NCBI RefSeq assembly: GCF_963675305.1
Contig: NZ_OY776147.1
Span: 1,488,001-1,552,000, forward strand
Origin: an uncultured Hyphomonas sp.
GTDB taxonomy: Bacteria > Pseudomonadota > Alphaproteobacteria > Caulobacterales > Hyphomonadaceae
Length of the DNA stretch: 64,000 nt
Reading direction: 5' to 3'
Of this stretch, positions 51,172 through 58,616 are shown piece after piece. Within the stretch, counting starts at the first letter, position 1; every line of letters starts with the position of its first letter. Both the position numbers and the translations under genes were made by a program. The notes beneath the pieces were generated by a model. That model ran no database searches and had not been told where the DNA came from. It saw nothing but the letters and a program-made list of their open reading frames with translations.

Positions 51172-52506
51172 CTATTTCTTCGGGTGCAGGATCACCGGCA
51201 TCCAGGTGTAACCGTGGACGAAGGCGCCGGCCGTGTAGGAGGGCTCATCCAGCACTTCGATGTGCTCGAAACGCTCCATCAGCTCCTGCCACAGGATCTG
51301 CAGCTGCAGTTCGCCGAGGCGGTTGCCGACGCAGCGGTGGATACCGAAACCGAAAGAGAGGTGACGGCGGGCATCGGCGCGGTCGATGATGTAATCGTTC
51401 GGCTTGTCCCAGAACTTTTCATCGCGGTTGCCCGAGATGTACCACATGGCGATTTGCTCACCTTTCTTGATGAGCTTGTCGCGGAGCTGGACGTCTTCCA
51501 GTGCTGTACGGCGCATGAAGGCCAGCGGCGTTTGCCAGCGGATCGTCTCGGACACCATGTTCGGGATCAGGGACAGGTCGCCTTTCAGCTTCTCGTACTG
51601 TTCCGGATACTTGTTCAGCGCGTAGACAGACGCCGTCATCGTGTTCCGGGTCGTGTCGTTGCCGCCGACGATCAGCAGGATCACGTTGCCGAGCAATTCC
51701 ATCGGCGTCATGTTCTTGGTCTTCTCACCGTGAGCCAGAAGGCTCATCAGGTCGTTCTGCTGCGGAATGGCCTGGCGTTCCTGGAAGATGCCCATGAACG
51801 TCGTCAGGCATTCCATCATTTCCTGGCGCCACTGTTCTTCGCCGCCCGGGCAGATGTCCGGGTTGTTCATGTTCGTGGATACGTCCGACCAGCGGGTCAG
51901 CTGGCGGCGGTTCTCGAACGGGAAGTCGAACAGGGTGGCGAGCATCATCGTGGTCAGCTCGATCGAGACCTTGTCGACCCAGTCGAACGGCTCGCCGACC
52001 GGCAGGCTGTCCAGCAGGCCCTGGGTCCGCGAGCGGATGAGGGGCTCGTACTCTTTGAGCATGTTCGGTGCGACAGCCGGCTGAACGGTCTTGCGCTGTT
52101 CGGAATGGCGCGGCTCATCCATGGCGATGAACATCGGCATCTCGAAGTCTTCGAGCGGTTGGCCGAGCGTGATGCCGCCATGCTCCCAGCTGGAAGAGAA
52201 GCGCTTGTGGTCGGTGTCGACCGCCATGATGTCTTCGTAAGTCGTGACGGACCAATAGGGGCCGACGAAGGAATCCGGCGTGTAGTGCACCGGGTCTTCC
52301 TTGCGAAGGCGGTCGAAGCGGTCCCACATTTTGTTCTGGCGCCAGATTTCCGGGTCCACCAGATCAAGGGTTTTGATGTCGAGGCTGGAAGCCGGGGGCA
52401 CTTCCTCGCCTACGCGGAGATAGCCTTCGTGAAGGGGCTCACGATCTGAAACTTTCGGCCGTTCAAGGGCCGGATGGTCGATGGAATGAACTGTATCGGC
52501 AGCCAT
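51172..52506 (-). CDS. cytochrome P450, CYP153-type alkane/fatty-acid omega-hydroxylase
   Basis: 444 residues. The I-helix motif is GGNDTTRNTMT (281-291), the K-helix is SETIRWQTPLA, and the heme loop is FGFGIHRCVGNRLGELQL with heme Cys392. Strings such as FDWVDKVSIELTTMMLATL, FDFPFENRRQLTRWSDV and VMSE-like NMVSETIRW are hallmarks of CYP153. These soluble enzymes hydroxylate the terminal carbon of medium-chain alkanes using ferredoxin and ferredoxin reductase, neither of which is in the window. The start has AAGGAGG 7 nt upstream. Confidence 0.9.
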   Translation of the reverse strand: MAADTVHSIDHPALERPKVSDREPLHEGYLRVGEEVPPASSLDIKTLDLVDPEIWRQNKMWDRFDRLRKEDPVHYTPDSFVGPYWSVTTYEDIMAVDTDHKRFSSSWEHGGITLGQPLEDFEMPMFIAMDEPRHSEQRKTVQPAVAPNMLKEYEPLIRSRTQGLLDSLPVGEPFDWVDKVSIELTTMMLATLFDFPFENRRQLTRWSDVSTNMNNPDICPGGEEQWRQEMMECLTTFMGIFQERQAIPQQNDLMSLLAHGEKTKNMTPMELLGNVILLIVGGNDTTRNTMTASVYALNKYPEQYEKLKGDLSLIPNMVSETIRWQTPLAFMRRTALEDVQLRDKLIKKGEQIAMWYISGNRDEKFWDKPNDYIIDRADARRHLSFGFGIHRCVGNRLGELQLQILWQELMERFEHIEVLDEPSYTAGAFVHGYTWMPVILHPKK

Positions 52507-52580
52507 ATTATATCCTCCTTATGCCGGTCTCCCTGGGCACCGGTCTGCTCGCTTGAGACGTGTATATCATGGTCATTTTG

Positions 52581-52604
52581 AAAAAACCATGACGCTCGCG
52601 TCAT
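52581..52604 (-). terminator. terminator of the DUF2244 gene, overlapping an inverted repeat before the P450 gene
   Basis: ATGACG-CTCG-CGTCAT (52589-52604) is a perfect 6-bp stem with a tetraloop and on the minus strand is followed by GG and six Ts (52581-52586). It lies 2 nt after the DUF2244 stop. It overlaps a second inverted repeat, TCATGGT/ACCATGA (52567-52573 and 52586-52592), which may be a regulator site for the P450 promoter. Confidence 0.6.
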
Positions 52605-52606
52605 TT

Positions 52607-53095
52607 TTATGCGATGTGGCGTTCAAGTCGCGCCCTGTGGAGCGCTGTTTTCATGGCATCGGCGAGGGATTTCCGCTCCGGCACCGTCAGGAACCTTCCG
52701 ATGACCCAGCCAGTGCGGCCATGTTCAATACGTAGCGACGAATCAGGCCGGAGGGGCTCATCGAGTTCGACGCGGGCAAATCCGGCGGGGACACTGACGC
52801 GTTTTTCGGTGCCATTTGCTTTGCGATGCATCATGTCGACGCTGCTGGCGGTAATGCGGATTCGTGTTTCTTCGCGCTGTTTGCGGAAGGACCAGCGGAA
52901 AGCGAACCAGATGGCGAGGGCATCCAGGCCAAAAAATCCGATTACCGGAACGGCACCCATGGACAGGAAGGCCATGCCTGTGATGAAGCTGACGACGCCG
53001 ACAATGGCCATGACAATTGTAAAGCCGCGTTCCGACAAGGAGCGGTTTGGCGTCAGAAGCGCGTCAAAATAGATGATTTCATCTGTGTCAGGCAT
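52607..53095 (-). CDS. DUF2244 family membrane protein
   Basis: 162 residues. Two membrane spans (GFTIVMAIVGVVSFITGMAF and VIGFFGLDALAIWFAF) follow an N-terminus with YFDALLTPNRSLS, the DUF2244 signature. The C-terminal cytoplasmic half holds a conserved beta-rich region (RITASSVDMMHRK, GRFLTVPERKSLADAM). The role is unknown. It is divergent from nth with 58 nt between starts, an arrangement seen in relatives. A TTG at 53104 is an alternative start. Confidence 0.8.
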   Translation of the reverse strand: MPDTDEIIYFDALLTPNRSLSERGFTIVMAIVGVVSFITGMAFLSMGAVPVIGFFGLDALAIWFAFRWSFRKQREETRIRITASSVDMMHRKANGTEKRVSVPAGFARVELDEPLRPDSSLRIEHGRTGWVIGRFLTVPERKSLADAMKTALHRARLERHIA

Positions 53096-53153
53096 CAGGA
53101 ACAATACTTACCACGCTCTTGCCCCGCCGGAAGCGGCCTGACAGACAAATTGC

Positions 53154-53900
53154 ATGACCGAATCGCCGCAGAAGAAACCCGCCCGCAAACCTGCCAAAAA
53201 GCGGGCTCCGCGCACGCTCGGGCCAGAGAAGACAGAGAAAATCTTCGCCGCGCTGGCGCATGACCGGCCGGACCCGAAGACGGAGCTTGAATATTCGGAT
53301 CCGTTCACGCTTCTGGTGGCCGTCGCGCTCTCGGCCCAGGCGACAGATGTCGGCGTGAACAAGGCGACGCGAAAACTGTTCGCCATTGCCGATACGCCGG
53401 AAAAGATGCTGGCGCTGGGCGAGGACGGCGTTGCCGAACACATCAAGACGATCGGCCTCTGGCGGAACAAGGCCAAGAACGTGATCGCCCTCAGCCAGAA
53501 GATCCTGGACGATTTTGGCGGGGAGGTACCGCGGACCCGGGATGAGCTGACGACCCTGCCGGGTGTCGGCCGCAAGACAGCCAATGTCGTCATGAATGAG
53601 GTGTTCGGCGAACCGACCATTGCCGTCGATACCCACATCTTCCGTGTGTCGAACCGGACGGGGCTGGCCCCCGGCAAGACGCCGGATGAAGTCGAGGCAG
53701 GTCTGGAGCGGGTCACGCCTGCGGAGTGGAAGAAGGGCGCGCATCACTGGCTGATTCTGCACGGCCGCTACGTCTGCAAGGCGCGGACACCGGAGTGCTG
53801 GCGGTGCGTGATCGCGGAGTGGTGCAAGTACACGCCGAAAACACCGGATCCGGCCAGCGTTTCCGCGCTGGGCCCGAAGGCGCCGAAAAAGAAAAAATAG
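53154..53900 (+). CDS. nth: endonuclease III
   Basis: 248 residues with a Lys-rich N-terminal extension. The HhH-GPD core has LPGVGRKTANVVMNEV (catalytic Lys in the hairpin) and VDTHIFRVSNR (catalytic Asp). The iron-sulfur loop is CKARTPECWRCVIAEWC, with the C-x6-C-x2-C-x5-C spacing. It removes oxidised pyrimidines and cleaves the AP site. A hairpin with a T-tract follows about 60 nt after the stop. Confidence 0.95.
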   Translation: MTESPQKKPARKPAKKRAPRTLGPEKTEKIFAALAHDRPDPKTELEYSDPFTLLVAVALSAQATDVGVNKATRKLFAIADTPEKMLALGEDGVAEHIKTIGLWRNKAKNVIALSQKILDDFGGEVPRTRDELTTLPGVGRKTANVVMNEVFGEPTIAVDTHIFRVSNRTGLAPGKTPDEVEAGLERVTPAEWKKGAHHWLILHGRYVCKARTPECWRCVIAEWCKYTPKTPDPASVSALGPKAPKKKK

Positions 53901-53962
53901 TGTCATCGTCTCCGGAGCCTGCAATCGCGCGTGCCTGGATGGCCGGATTGTGACGCAGAATA

Positions 53963-53998
53963 CATCCGGCCACGGAGGTGTCGGATGACTTTCTTTTT
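53963..53998 (+). repeat. dispersed repeat copy 1, also a terminator-like hairpin after nth
   Basis: CATCCGGCCAC-GGA-GGTGTCGGATG forms an 11-bp stem with one G-U pair and is followed by ACTTTCTTTTT, so it can terminate nth. The 31-nt segment 53968-53998 recurs at 57341-57371 with two mismatches. Confidence 0.7.
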
Positions 53999-54138
53999 AA
54001 GTGCGCATTTACAACAGAATGAGATGTTCAAGAGGGTGGAGAGGCCATGCGAATCGGCTGCCTCCAGTTCGCCTCATTTTCGCTAATCTTGCGTCACGCC
54101 GGACGGGGAGAGCGAACGACGTAACAAGGGAAGTGTCG

Positions 54139-54909
54139 ATGAAGTATATTGTCTGTGCGGCTGTGGGCGCCGCTCTCTCGGGATTTGTTCTGGCCGCGCA
54201 CGCGGATGACGAACGGGTGGAAGGCTGGTCGGGCGAAGGCGCGCTGAATGCCGGCATGACGAGCGGGAACACCGATACGCGCGATGTTGGGCTGACGTTT
54301 GATGTCGATCACATCACTGGCAAATGGGACTATGGTTTCCAGGGCCAGGTCGATTATGGCGAACAGGACGGGGTGGAAAGCCGGAATCGGGCCTTTCTTG
54401 GGGCCAATATCGACTACACGATCAGCGACCGGGTGTTTTCGTTCGCCCGTGCGTCGTACGAAGTCGACCAGTTCACCGGTTTTGATAGCCGTTCCTTCGT
54501 CGGTGGCGGTCTCGGGTATCGCTTCCTCGGGTTGGACCCGGTGACCTGGGTCGTCCGCGGCGGTCCGGGTGTAAAGATCGATGAGGTGAAACGCGTTGTG
54601 ACCGTGGATGACCTTGGCAATCCCCTGATCATTCCGGCAGAAACCGAGACGTCCTTTGGTCTTGTCGGCAAATCGAAATTTGCCTGGGCGCTGAACGACA
54701 AGGTCGAGCTGTCAAACAATACCGATATTCTTTATGCGTCGGAGTCGACCCAGATCTCAAACGGCCTCGCGCTGACGGCACAGATCAATGGCTCGCTTTC
54801 AGCCCGTTTCGGCTTCGATACGCGCTACGATACCAACCCGCCGGACGGGTTTGAGTCTACCGATACGGCGACGAAAATCGGCGTCGTCTACAAATTCGGC
54901 GCCCACTAG
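54139..54909 (+). CDS. DUF481 outer-membrane beta-barrel protein
   Basis: 256 residues from the ATG at 54139, with AAGGGAAG upstream. A signal peptide ends AAHA before DDE (about residue 22). The remainder alternates beta strands with aromatic ends (GALNAGMTSGNTDTRDVGL, FSFARASYEVDQF, ARFGFDTRYDTN) and ends KIGVVYKFGAH, a barrel closing strand. DUF481 (YdiY-like) proteins are salt- or acid-induced outer-membrane proteins of unknown function. The stop overlaps the convergent ATP-grasp gene by 4 nt. Confidence 0.84.
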   Translation: MKYIVCAAVGAALSGFVLAAHADDERVEGWSGEGALNAGMTSGNTDTRDVGLTFDVDHITGKWDYGFQGQVDYGEQDGVESRNRAFLGANIDYTISDRVFSFARASYEVDQFTGFDSRSFVGGGLGYRFLGLDPVTWVVRGGPGVKIDEVKRVVTVDDLGNPLIIPAETETSFGLVGKSKFAWALNDKVELSNNTDILYASESTQISNGLALTAQINGSLSARFGFDTRYDTNPPDGFESTDTATKIGVVYKFGAH

Positions 54910-55787
54910 GCGGGCGCCCGCTCCAGACGTTTCCTGACGGCCTCGGCGATCATTTCGCCGAGGCGCGGGCCTTCGACCGGGTAGAGATACGGCTCGATCG
55001 CTTCCAGCTCCATCAGGACCAGCCGGCCATCCTCGCCGCGCACCATATCGACACGGGCATAGAGCGGGGGCTCGTCCAGCATGGCGATGATGGCGGACGC
55101 ATCCGCGAGATCGCCGGCGGGCGGGTCGACGGGCGTTTCCTTGCCGCCATATTTCGACTGGATGCGATAGTCTCCGGGCACGGCCCGCTTGACCAGCGCG
55201 TGGCAGAAATCGCCGCCAATGAAGATGAAGCTGTACTCACCTTCGCTCTGGATGGCCGGAAGGAAGGGCTGAACCATCATCGGATGGGGCATGTCCGGGA
55301 CGGCGCCGCCCCGCTTCAGGCGATGCTGGCCGTCCGCGCCGGCGCCGACCTGGCGCTTGAAAACCAGATCGTCTGAGCCGAGCGCATCGAAAGCCGTTGC
55401 CGCGCTCGCCGCATCTGCCCTGTCCAGCCAGAGTGTCGGGATGATCCGCGCGCCGCGGGCTTCCAGGTCTCGCAGATAGGTCTTGTGGATGTTCCAGCGC
55501 ACAAGGCCTGGCGGATTGTAGAGGCGCGTTGCCGCCCCGATCCGGTCCAGCGTGGCGAGGAATTCCGCCTGCCGGTCCCAATAGTCCCACGTCGTGCCGA
55601 TAATGACCGCGCCATAGCTCGCCCAGTCTGCCGCTGGATCGTCCCAGGAGACGTCTTCTATGGTCAGGCCCCGCGCGGCGAAGGCCGGGCGCAGGGCGTC
55701 CATCATGTAATCATGCTCGAACGCATCTTCACGGCGATTGGGCGTGCCAGGCAGGGTGACGGGAGAAGCAAGGTAAGCGATTTTCAT
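54906..55787 (-). CDS. ATP-grasp family ligase
   Basis: 293 residues with the ATP-grasp layout. There is an N-terminal Rossmann-like part (MKIAYLASPVTLPGT), then a lysine-bearing DDLVFKRQVGAGADGQH nucleotide loop, FLPAIQSEGEYSFIFI, and a metal site in ARVDMVRGEDGRLVLMELEAIEPYL. It resembles glutathione synthetase-like and cycloserine ligase-like (DcsG) members. It probably forms an amide or peptide bond with ATP; substrates unknown. It stands alone and no biosynthetic cluster is adjacent. Confidence 0.72.
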   Translation of the reverse strand: MKIAYLASPVTLPGTPNRREDAFEHDYMMDALRPAFAARGLTIEDVSWDDPAADWASYGAVIIGTTWDYWDRQAEFLATLDRIGAATRLYNPPGLVRWNIHKTYLRDLEARGARIIPTLWLDRADAASAATAFDALGSDDLVFKRQVGAGADGQHRLKRGGAVPDMPHPMMVQPFLPAIQSEGEYSFIFIGGDFCHALVKRAVPGDYRIQSKYGGKETPVDPPAGDLADASAIIAMLDEPPLYARVDMVRGEDGRLVLMELEAIEPYLYPVEGPRLGEMIAEAVRKRLERAPA

Positions 55788-55867
55788 GTCGCGGCCTTTA
55801 GCATGCCTGCCAGTTGCGTCCAGCGGCCGCCTCTGGCAATTGCCCGGTTTTCAGCGGGAGATCTCGA

Positions 55868-56866
55868 ATGGCAGATGTGCGTTTCGATGTGGTGGGCCTC
55901 GGCAATGCGATCGTGGATGTGCTGTCGCGGGCGGATGACGCCTTTCTGGCAGAGTGGGGCATCCACAAGAATGCCATGAACCTGATCGAGGAACCGCGGG
56001 CGCACGAGCTGACCCGGGTTGCCAAGGAGCCGCTCTACACATCCGGCGGAAGCGGCGCCAACACGATTGCCGGCCTTGCCAGTTTCGGGGCATCGGCTGC
56101 CTATATCGGCAAGGTCGCCGATGATGAACTCGGCGCCCAGTTCAAGCGCGAGATGGAAGCCGGAGGCGTGCCGTTCCCGACGCCGCCGCTGACAGACGGC
56201 CCCGCCACGGCCCGCAGCATCATCTTCGTTACAGAAGATGGCCACCGGTCCATGAACACTTTCCTCGGTGCCTCGGTGATGTTCTCGAAAGAGGATGTTG
56301 ATGAGGAGGTCGTGAAAGGGGGCGGCATCCTCTATCTGGAAGGCTATCTGTTCGACAAGGACGATGCCAAGGAAGCCTTCATCCACGCCGCAGAGATTGC
56401 CCGTTCCGCCGGCCGCAAGGTTGCGCTGACCCTCTCCGACCGGTTCTGTGTCGACCGCCACCGGCCGAGCTTCCTCCAGCTGGTCCGCAACAATGTCGAC
56501 ATTCTCTTCGCCAATGAAGAAGAGCTGCTGGCCCTTTACGAGACCGATGATTTCGACAGCGCGATGGATTCCCTGCAGGCTGATACGGCAGTTGCGGCGG
56601 TGACCCGCAGCGAAAAGGGCTCGGTTGTCCTGGGCGATGGCGAGCCGATTGTGGTCGAAGCCGTTCCGGTCAAGGAAGTTGTTGATACGACCGGGGCAGG
56701 CGACCAGTACGCCGCGGGCTTCCTGTTCGGCATGTCGCGCGGCCTGCCGCTGGCGACCTGTGCGCGCCTTGGCCATATCGCGGCCGCTGAGGTGATCAGC
56801 CATTTCGGTCCGCGCCCGGCCGTTTCCTACAAGGTGCTGGCGGAAGCTGCAGGCATCTTCGTTTAA
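55868..56866 (+). CDS. PfkB-family carbohydrate/adenosine kinase
   Basis: 332 residues from the ATG at 55868, with GGGAG 7 nt upstream. The N-terminus has VVGLGNAIVDVLSRA and the first PfkB signature region GGSGANTIAGLASFG. The second signature DTTGAGDQYAAGFLFG contains the catalytic Asp. Ordering and length fit the adenosine kinase-like group of alphaproteobacteria. It phosphorylates a ribose-containing substrate, likely adenosine or a sugar. A terminator-like hairpin follows. Confidence 0.85.
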   Translation: MADVRFDVVGLGNAIVDVLSRADDAFLAEWGIHKNAMNLIEEPRAHELTRVAKEPLYTSGGSGANTIAGLASFGASAAYIGKVADDELGAQFKREMEAGGVPFPTPPLTDGPATARSIIFVTEDGHRSMNTFLGASVMFSKEDVDEEVVKGGGILYLEGYLFDKDDAKEAFIHAAEIARSAGRKVALTLSDRFCVDRHRPSFLQLVRNNVDILFANEEELLALYETDDFDSAMDSLQADTAVAAVTRSEKGSVVLGDGEPIVVEAVPVKEVVDTTGAGDQYAAGFLFGMSRGLPLATCARLGHIAAAEVISHFGPRPAVSYKVLAEAAGIFV

Positions 56867-56880
56867 CAGAAGGTCTGCAC

Positions 56881-56929
56881 CAGCACGTGCGACGCCCGTA
56901 AAGGCGCCTGGTAGGTGTGCTGATTTTTT
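56881..56929 (+). terminator. putative terminator after the PfkB kinase
   Basis: CAGCAC (56881-56886) pairs with GTGCTG (56917-56922), with shorter pairs inside, and the fold is followed by A and six Ts to 56929. It begins 15 nt after the stop. Confidence 0.5.
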
Positions 56930-56944
56930 GGATTAGCTGCGGCT

Positions 56945-57322
56945 TCAGGTTTCCGGCAGAGGGAGGTTGAGGACGCGCGGCTGTGCGCGACGCCGGTCGG
57001 CGGACGCAATGCTGCCATCATGGTATTCGCCAAACTGTATGGAATATGCTGGTGTCGCCGCGCGGCCATCGCACGCGGCGGCGAGACGGTCTGAGGCATG
57101 GGCGGCAGGTTTGAGAATCGCCCGCGCTTTCTTCTGCCCCGGCATCCATTCGATCCTGACCAGATAGACGCGGAGGTTCGGCGTCACGCTCCAGCGATAC
57201 ACCACGCCGCGTCCATAAGCGGCGCGGATCTGCGCGCGCAGCATCAGCACCTGGACCCAGATGATGGGCCAGAGGATGGCGAGCTGCGGCGGGAACCAGG
57301 CGGGTGGATGAAAGAGTGACAT
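56945..57322 (-). CDS. hypothetical protein with an N-terminal membrane segment
   Basis: 125 residues from the ATG at 57322. Residues 10-32 are hydrophobic (QLAILWPIIWVQVLMLRAQI region). The middle resembles a small folded domain (VYRWSVTPNLRVYLVRIEWM) and the C-terminus is basic then proline-rich. I recognise no family. The coding bias and length make it likely real, but there is no clear ribosome site. It is bounded by repeat elements upstream. Confidence 0.55.
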   Translation of the reverse strand: MSLFHPPAWFPPQLAILWPIIWVQVLMLRAQIRAAYGRGVVYRWSVTPNLRVYLVRIEWMPGQKKARAILKPAAHASDRLAAACDGRAATPAYSIQFGEYHDGSIASADRRRAQPRVLNLPLPET

Positions 57323-57336
57323 GGCGTGCAATATAC

Positions 57337-57371
57337 GTCAGGCCACGGAGGTGTCGGATAAGTTTCTTTTT
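57337..57371 (+). repeat. dispersed repeat copy 2
   Basis: GGCCACGGAGGTGTCGGAT and the following T-rich end (57341-57371) repeat the element at 53968-53998 with two mismatches. Here the left arm is changed so the hairpin is weaker. A shorter diverged relative, TACATCCGCC then GTCATGACTTT, lies at 57501-57524. Confidence 0.75.
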
Positions 57372-57428
57372 GCGCCAATGATTGCGGCAGGATGGGGTGG
57401 TTTGGGTGGTGGATAAGTCCCCGCCACG

Positions 57429-57468
57429 TGTCATCCCGGATATTTGCTGCGCAAATTGCGGGATGACA
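57429..57468. repeat. 40-nt REP-like palindrome
   Basis: TGTCATCCCG (57429-57438) pairs with CGGGATGACA (57459-57468). Inside it ATTTGC (57442-57447) pairs with GCAAAT (57451-57456) around a TGC loop. It lies in a 248-nt gap with no gene. It looks like a repetitive extragenic palindrome; other copies could not be searched. Confidence 0.75.
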
Positions 57469-57570
57469 GGGGCCATGTGTTGGGGCGACTGGTCGATGAT
57501 TACATCCGCCTACGTCATGACTTTGCATGACCAGTCATGATTATACCTGACTATAGGTGACTATACTGGA

Positions 57571-58170
57571 TCAGGCGGTGAGGGCTTCGGCGGCGTAGTC
57601 CAGGCGGTCGTGTCCGAAGAACATGTCTTCGCCGACAAAGAAGGTGGGAGACCCGAAGGCGCCGCGGGTGATCGCTGTGTCGGTATTGTCTTTCATCGCG
57701 GCTTTGTTCGTTTCATCGGCAGCCAGCGCCTTGATCTCTTCGAAGTCGAACCCTTCCGCGTCGCACATGGGTTTGACGGACGCATCATCATCCGGCTTCA
57801 GCGCTTCAGGCGTTTCCCACATGTAACGGAAGCAGGTATCGATGAAGCGCTGTTGCTTGTCCGGATCGCCCGCGAGGCCGATCGTGGCCCGCAGCAGGTC
57901 GCGTGTGCTGACCATCGGGAAATAGGGGTTCATGCGGATGCTGAGCCCATAACGCCTTGCGCAGCGCTGCAGGTCGGCCAGCATGTAGGTGTTCTTGGCC
58001 GGCACCATGCCCGGAGGACGGTTGCCGGAGCCCTGCATGACGGCGCCGAGGAACATGGGTCTGATTTCGACAGCAGCCCCGGTGCGCTCCTTCAGCTGCT
58101 TCACTGCTGCATTGGCAATATGGGAATAGGGGCTGATATAGTCGAAATAGAACTCAAGTGCCTTGGTCAT
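57571..58170 (-). CDS. 2-hydroxychromene-2-carboxylate isomerase / DsbA-family protein
   Basis: 199 residues from the ATG at 58170, with GGAG 7 nt upstream. It has a thioredoxin fold of the DsbA/GST-kappa type. FYFDYISPYSHIA places Ser at the active position, and GAFGSPTFFVGEDMFFGHDR is the conserved cis-Pro region and C-terminal signature of HCCA isomerase. It uses glutathione to isomerise chromene-type products in aromatic degradation, or does a related reaction. It diverges from an HxlR regulator, with an inverted repeat in the 57-nt gap. Confidence 0.82.
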   Translation of the reverse strand: MTKALEFYFDYISPYSHIANAAVKQLKERTGAAVEIRPMFLGAVMQGSGNRPPGMVPAKNTYMLADLQRCARRYGLSIRMNPYFPMVSTRDLLRATIGLAGDPDKQQRFIDTCFRYMWETPEALKPDDDASVKPMCDAEGFDFEEIKALAADETNKAAMKDNTDTAITRGAFGSPTFFVGEDMFFGHDRLDYAAEALTA

Positions 58171-58183
58171 CCGGATCTCCATA

Positions 58184-58200
58184 AGTTTCATTTTGGAACT
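58184..58200. promoter_or_regulatory. candidate HxlR operator
   Basis: AGTTTCA-TTT-TGGAACT is an inverted repeat with 6 of 7 pairs and a 3-nt spacer in the 57-nt region between the divergent isomerase and HxlR starts. The location suggests control of both genes by the HxlR protein. Confidence 0.45.
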
Positions 58201-58227
58201 AAGGCAAATCAGGTTAGGCTTGCAAGT

Positions 58228-58566
58228 ATGAAATGGACTGAACTCTCGGATAATTGGTGCCCGGTGGCGCGGACCCTCTCAGTCGTGGGCGACCGGTGGA
58301 CGCTGTTGATCCTCAGGGATTGCTTTCTTGGCCTGTCGCGGTTCGAACAGTTTATCGAGTCGAGCGGCATGACGCGGCACATCCTGGCCGAGCGCCTCAA
58401 GCGGCTGGTTGAAGCCGGTATCCTCGAGCGCCGGCAGTATTCCGCCGGGCCGAAGCGATATGATTATGTGCTGACCGACAAGGGCCAGGAACTGGCGCCC
58501 GCACTGCTGACGCTGAAGGACTGGGGCAAGAAGCACATGCCCGTCCGCCGCGCCACGAACGCCTGA
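58228..58566 (+). CDS. HxlR-family transcriptional regulator
   Basis: 112 residues from the ATG at 58228. The winged-helix core carries the HxlR signature: WCPVARTLSVVGDRWTLLILRD, GMTRHILAERLKRLVEAGIL and YVLTDKGQELAPAL. The Cys near residue 11 is the conserved one used by redox- or aldehyde-sensing members of this family. It likely controls the divergent isomerase and itself. Confidence 0.88.
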   Translation: MKWTELSDNWCPVARTLSVVGDRWTLLILRDCFLGLSRFEQFIESSGMTRHILAERLKRLVEAGILERRQYSAGPKRYDYVLTDKGQELAPALLTLKDWGKKHMPVRRATNA

Positions 58567-58616
58567 TAGGAACGCCTCATACGAATGGCCTGGCGCAATT
58601 GTCCGGGCGGCCGGGA

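Noticed and set aside
50251..52449. 732-codon plus-strand open frame opposite DUF1287, nitroreductase and P450
   Set aside because: It spans three supported minus-strand genes and a perfect terminator hairpin, which no real coding frame would contain by chance.
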